Assembly: GCA_007127625.1 (NCBI GenBank)
Contig: SKYZ01000026.1
Coordinates: 1 to 8,733, forward strand
Source: Aquisalimonas sp.
Lineage (GTDB): Bacteria; Pseudomonadota; Gammaproteobacteria; Nitrococcales; Aquisalimonadaceae
Direction: 5' to 3'
DNA: 8,733 bases
Both the position numbers and the translations under genes were made by a program. Shown one piece after another: positions 6,329-8,733 of the stretch. The notes below the pieces were generated by a model, which was not told where the DNA came from, made no database searches, and saw nothing but the letters and a program-made list of their open reading frames with translations. Position 1 is the stretch's first letter; each line of letters begins with the position of its first letter.

Positions 6329-8733
6329 ATGGCTGAAAGACCGGACGATATCGACCCCCAGGAGACAGGCGAGTGGCTGGAAGCCCTGGAAGCGGTCATC
6401 GAGATGGAGGGGCCGGACCGGGCCCATTTCCTGATCGAGACCCTGGTGGACAAGGCCCGACGCCGCGGAGGGTATATTCCGTTCAAGTCGACAACGGCCT
6501 ATCTCAACACCATCCCACCCCACATGGAGAAGCGCTCCCCCGGTGACCACGCGCTGGAGTGGCGGCTGCGCTCCATTATCCGCTGGAACGCCATGGCCAT
6601 GGTGCTCCAGGGCAACGAGGCGCGCCCCGGCGTCGGCGGCCACATCGCCAGCTTCGCCTCCAGCGCCACGCTCTACGATGTGGGCTTCAACCACTTCTGG
6701 CGCGCCCCCAACGAGGAGCATGGCGGCGACATGGTGTTCATCCAGGGCCACTCATCCCCCGGCGTCTATGCCCGCTCCTACCTGGAAGGCAGGCTGGACG
6801 AAGAACACCTGCGCGGCTTCCGCCAGGACGTGGGCGGCAAGGGGGTCACTTCCTACCCGCACCCGTGGCTGATGCCGAACTACTGGCAGTTCCCCACGGT
6901 GTCCATGGGCCTGGGGCCGATCATGGCCATCTACCAGGCTCGGTTCATGAAGTACCTCCACGACCGCGGCATCATCGACATGGGCGACCGCAAGGTCTGG
7001 GCCTTCATGGGCGACGGCGAAATGGACGAGCCGGAATCTCTGGGCGCCATCGACGTGGCCGCCCGGGAGGGCCTGGACAACCTGGTGTTCGTGGTCAACT
7101 GCAACCTGCAGCGCCTGGACGGCCCGGTGCGCGGCAACGGCAAGATCATCCAGGAACTGGAAGGCGAGTTCCGCGGAACCGGCTGGAACGTGCTCAAGGT
7201 GATCTGGGGTTCCTACTGGGATCCGCTAATCGACAAGGACGACAAGGGCCTGCTCCTCAAGCGCATGGAAGAGGCCGTCGACGGCGAGTACCAGAACTTC
7301 AAGGCCAAGGGCGGCGCTTATACCCGCGAGCACTTCTTCGGCAAGTACCCGGAGCTGAAGGAGATGGTCTCCAACATGTCCGACGAGGACATCCGCCGAC
7401 TCAACCGTGGCGGCCACGACCCCCACAAGGTCTACGCCGCCTATCACTCGGCCCAGCACCACCGGGGCCAGCCCACGGTGATCCTGGCGAAGACCGTCAA
7501 GGGCTACGGCATGGGCCAGTCCGGCGAAGGGCAGAACATCGCTCACCAGCAGAAAAAGATGGGCATCGAAGCGCTGCGGGACTATCGCGACCGCTTCGAG
7601 ATCCCGATCCCGGACGAGGAGCTGGAAAAGGCGCCCTTCTACAAACCGGACGATGACAGCCCGGAGATGAAGTATCTCCATGAGCGGCGCAAGGCACTGG
7701 GCGGCTATTTGCCCCAGCGGCGCACCGACGCGCCGGCCCTGCCGATCCCCGAACTCTCGGCATTCGATCTGCTGCTCAAGGACTCCGGCGAGCGGGAGAT
7801 GTCCACCACCATGGCGTTCGTGCGCGTGCTGGCCATCCTTACCCGGGACAAGAAGCTGGCGAAGTACATCGTACCCATCGTCCCGGACGAGGCCCGAACC
7901 TTCGGCATGGAAGGCCTGTTCCGGCAGATGGGCATCTACTCCTCCGTCGGCCAGCTCTACGAGCCGGAGGACTCCGATCAGCTCATGCTCTACAAGGAGA
8001 GCAAGGACGGGCAGATTCTGCAGGAGGGCATCAACGAAGCGGGTGCCTTCAGCTCCTGGATCGCTGCGGGCACGGCCTATACCAACCACGGTGTACACAT
8101 GGTGCCGTTCTACGCCTACTACTCCATGTTCGGCTTCCAGCGCATCGGCGATCTGGCCTGGGCGGCGGGGGACATGCAGGCCCGCGGCTTCCTAATGGGC
8201 GGCACTGCCGGGCGCACGACGCTGAACGGGGAGGGGCTGCAGCACCAGGACGGCCACAGCCTTCTGTTGAGTTCCACGATCCCCAACTGCATCTCCTACG
8301 ATCCCACCTTCCCCTACGAGATGGCCGTGATCGTGCAAGACGGGCTGCGGCGGATGTACCAGGAGGGCGAGAACGTCTTCTACTACATCACCATGATGAA
8401 CGAGAACTACCCGCAACCGAACATGCCCAAGGGCGCCGAGGAAGGCATCCGCAAGGGCATGTACCTGTTCAAGGAAGGCGGAAAGGGCAAGAACAAGGTG
8501 CAGCTCATGGGGGCAGGCACCATCTTCCGCGAAGTCATTGCCGCCGCCGACATGCTGAAGCAGGACTGGAAGGTGGATGCCGACCTCTGGGGCTGCCCGT
8601 CGTTCAACGAACTGCGGCGGGACGGCCTGGAGGCAGAGCGCTGGAATCTGCTGCACCCGGACAAGAAGCCGAAGACGTGCTGGGTGGAGGATCAGATGAA
8701 GGGCCGCAAGGGCCCGGCCATCGCCGCCACCGA
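6329..8733 (+). CDS. aceE: Pyruvate dehydrogenase E1 component (homodimeric type), 3'-truncated by window edge
   Basis: E1 decarboxylates pyruvate with thiamine diphosphate and passes the acetyl group to the lipoyl domain of E2 in the pyruvate dehydrogenase complex. The frame is open to the window edge: 801 codons are visible, so about 85 residues are missing against E. coli AceE (887). The thiamine diphosphate/Mg motif is GDGEMDEPES (G228-D229-G230) with NCNLQRLDG (N257 to N259). Expected active-site residues are present: H105, H141, H406 (NIAHQQKK), E570 (QEGINEAGA) and H639 (GLQHQDGHS). As I recall the E. coli numbering, each is offset by exactly one, which argues against internal indels. 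The ATG at 6329 has GAGG at 6318-6321, 7 bases upstream. E2 and E3 genes would be expected downstream. Confidence 0.98.
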   Translation, partial: MAERPDDIDPQETGEWLEALEAVIEMEGPDRAHFLIETLVDKARRRGGYIPFKSTTAYLNTIPPHMEKRSPGDHALEWRLRSIIRWNAMAMVLQGNEARPGVGGHIASFASSATLYDVGFNHFWRAPNEEHGGDMVFIQGHSSPGVYARSYLEGRLDEEHLRGFRQDVGGKGVTSYPHPWLMPNYWQFPTVSMGLGPIMAIYQARFMKYLHDRGIIDMGDRKVWAFMGDGEMDEPESLGAIDVAAREGLDNLVFVVNCNLQRLDGPVRGNGKIIQELEGEFRGTGWNVLKVIWGSYWDPLIDKDDKGLLLKRMEEAVDGEYQNFKAKGGAYTREHFFGKYPELKEMVSNMSDEDIRRLNRGGHDPHKVYAAYHSAQHHRGQPTVILAKTVKGYGMGQSGEGQNIAHQQKKMGIEALRDYRDRFEIPIPDEELEKAPFYKPDDDSPEMKYLHERRKALGGYLPQRRTDAPALPIPELSAFDLLLKDSGEREMSTTMAFVRVLAILTRDKKLAKYIVPIVPDEARTFGMEGLFRQMGIYSSVGQLYEPEDSDQLMLYKESKDGQILQEGINEAGAFSSWIAAGTAYTNHGVHMVPFYAYYSMFGFQRIGDLAWAAGDMQARGFLMGGTAGRTTLNGEGLQHQDGHSLLLSSTIPNCISYDPTFPYEMAVIVQDGLRRMYQEGENVFYYITMMNENYPQPNMPKGAEEGIRKGMYLFKEGGKGKNKVQLMGAGTIFREVIAAADMLKQDWKVDADLWGCPSFNELRRDGLEAERWNLLHPDKKPKTCWVEDQMKGRKGPAIAAT

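Noticed and set aside
6559..7656. Open frame of about 365 codons on the same strand, out of frame with aceE
   Set aside because: It is Arg/Gly/Pro/His-rich low-quality protein typical of a GC-rich shadow frame. The AceE frame through the same bases keeps every expected active-site residue.
7226..8098. Long antisense open frame of about 290 codons inside aceE
   Set aside because: It mirrors the aceE codons in GC-rich DNA, has no recognisable family pattern, and lies over strongly conserved enzyme sequence. The same applies to 5297-6127 opposite the DUF502 gene and 2184-3017 opposite hemF.
6329..8733. Possible frameshift in aceE
   Set aside because: The frame starting at 6329 was followed to the right edge without a stop. 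Several active-site residues keep a constant one-residue offset from the E. coli numbering I recall.

Overview
The window is GC-rich bacterial chromosome with a conserved housekeeping layout. The best placement is a gammaproteobacterium, probably of the Ectothiorhodospiraceae or a close halophilic or alkaliphilic relative. TopA, HemF and AceE all resemble gammaproteobacterial versions. The small, very acidic high-potential iron-sulfur protein (HiPIP) resembles, as I recall it, the Halorhodospira halophila HiPIP, with the same cysteine spacing. The lineage call is inference from remembered sequences, not from a search.

Layout, all genes on the + strand. Positions 1-1796 hold the 3' two thirds of topA (DNA topoisomerase I). 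It is followed closely by tsaC (tRNA threonylcarbamoyladenosine synthesis) and hemF (oxygen-dependent coproporphyrinogen III oxidase), which look like one operon ending at 3305. A short gap leads to an unrecognised histidine-rich protein (3376-4098). A 179-base intergenic region carries an FNR/Anr-like palindrome and precedes a Tat-exported HiPIP (4278-4592), which ends at a strong hairpin. Next come a DUF4197 lipoprotein (4708-5421) and a two-span DUF502 membrane protein (5480-6106). A 222-base leader with a plausible sigma-70 promoter and a tiny open frame precedes aceE (pyruvate dehydrogenase E1), which starts at 6329 and runs off the right edge.

How the genes relate: hemF makes a haem precursor, the HiPIP is a periplasmic electron carrier, and aceE feeds acetyl-CoA into central metabolism, so energy metabolism recurs. 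Apart from topA-tsaC-hemF, and possibly the DUF4197-DUF502 pair, the genes look like neighbours rather than one system. There is no stretch over 300 bases without a gene. I saw no tRNA, rRNA, CRISPR array, insertion sequence or phage gene.

I did not find a convincing undescribed system. The points most worth a second look are the histidine-rich unknown protein, the FNR-like site upstream of the HiPIP, the paired envelope proteins of unknown function, and the aceE leader.
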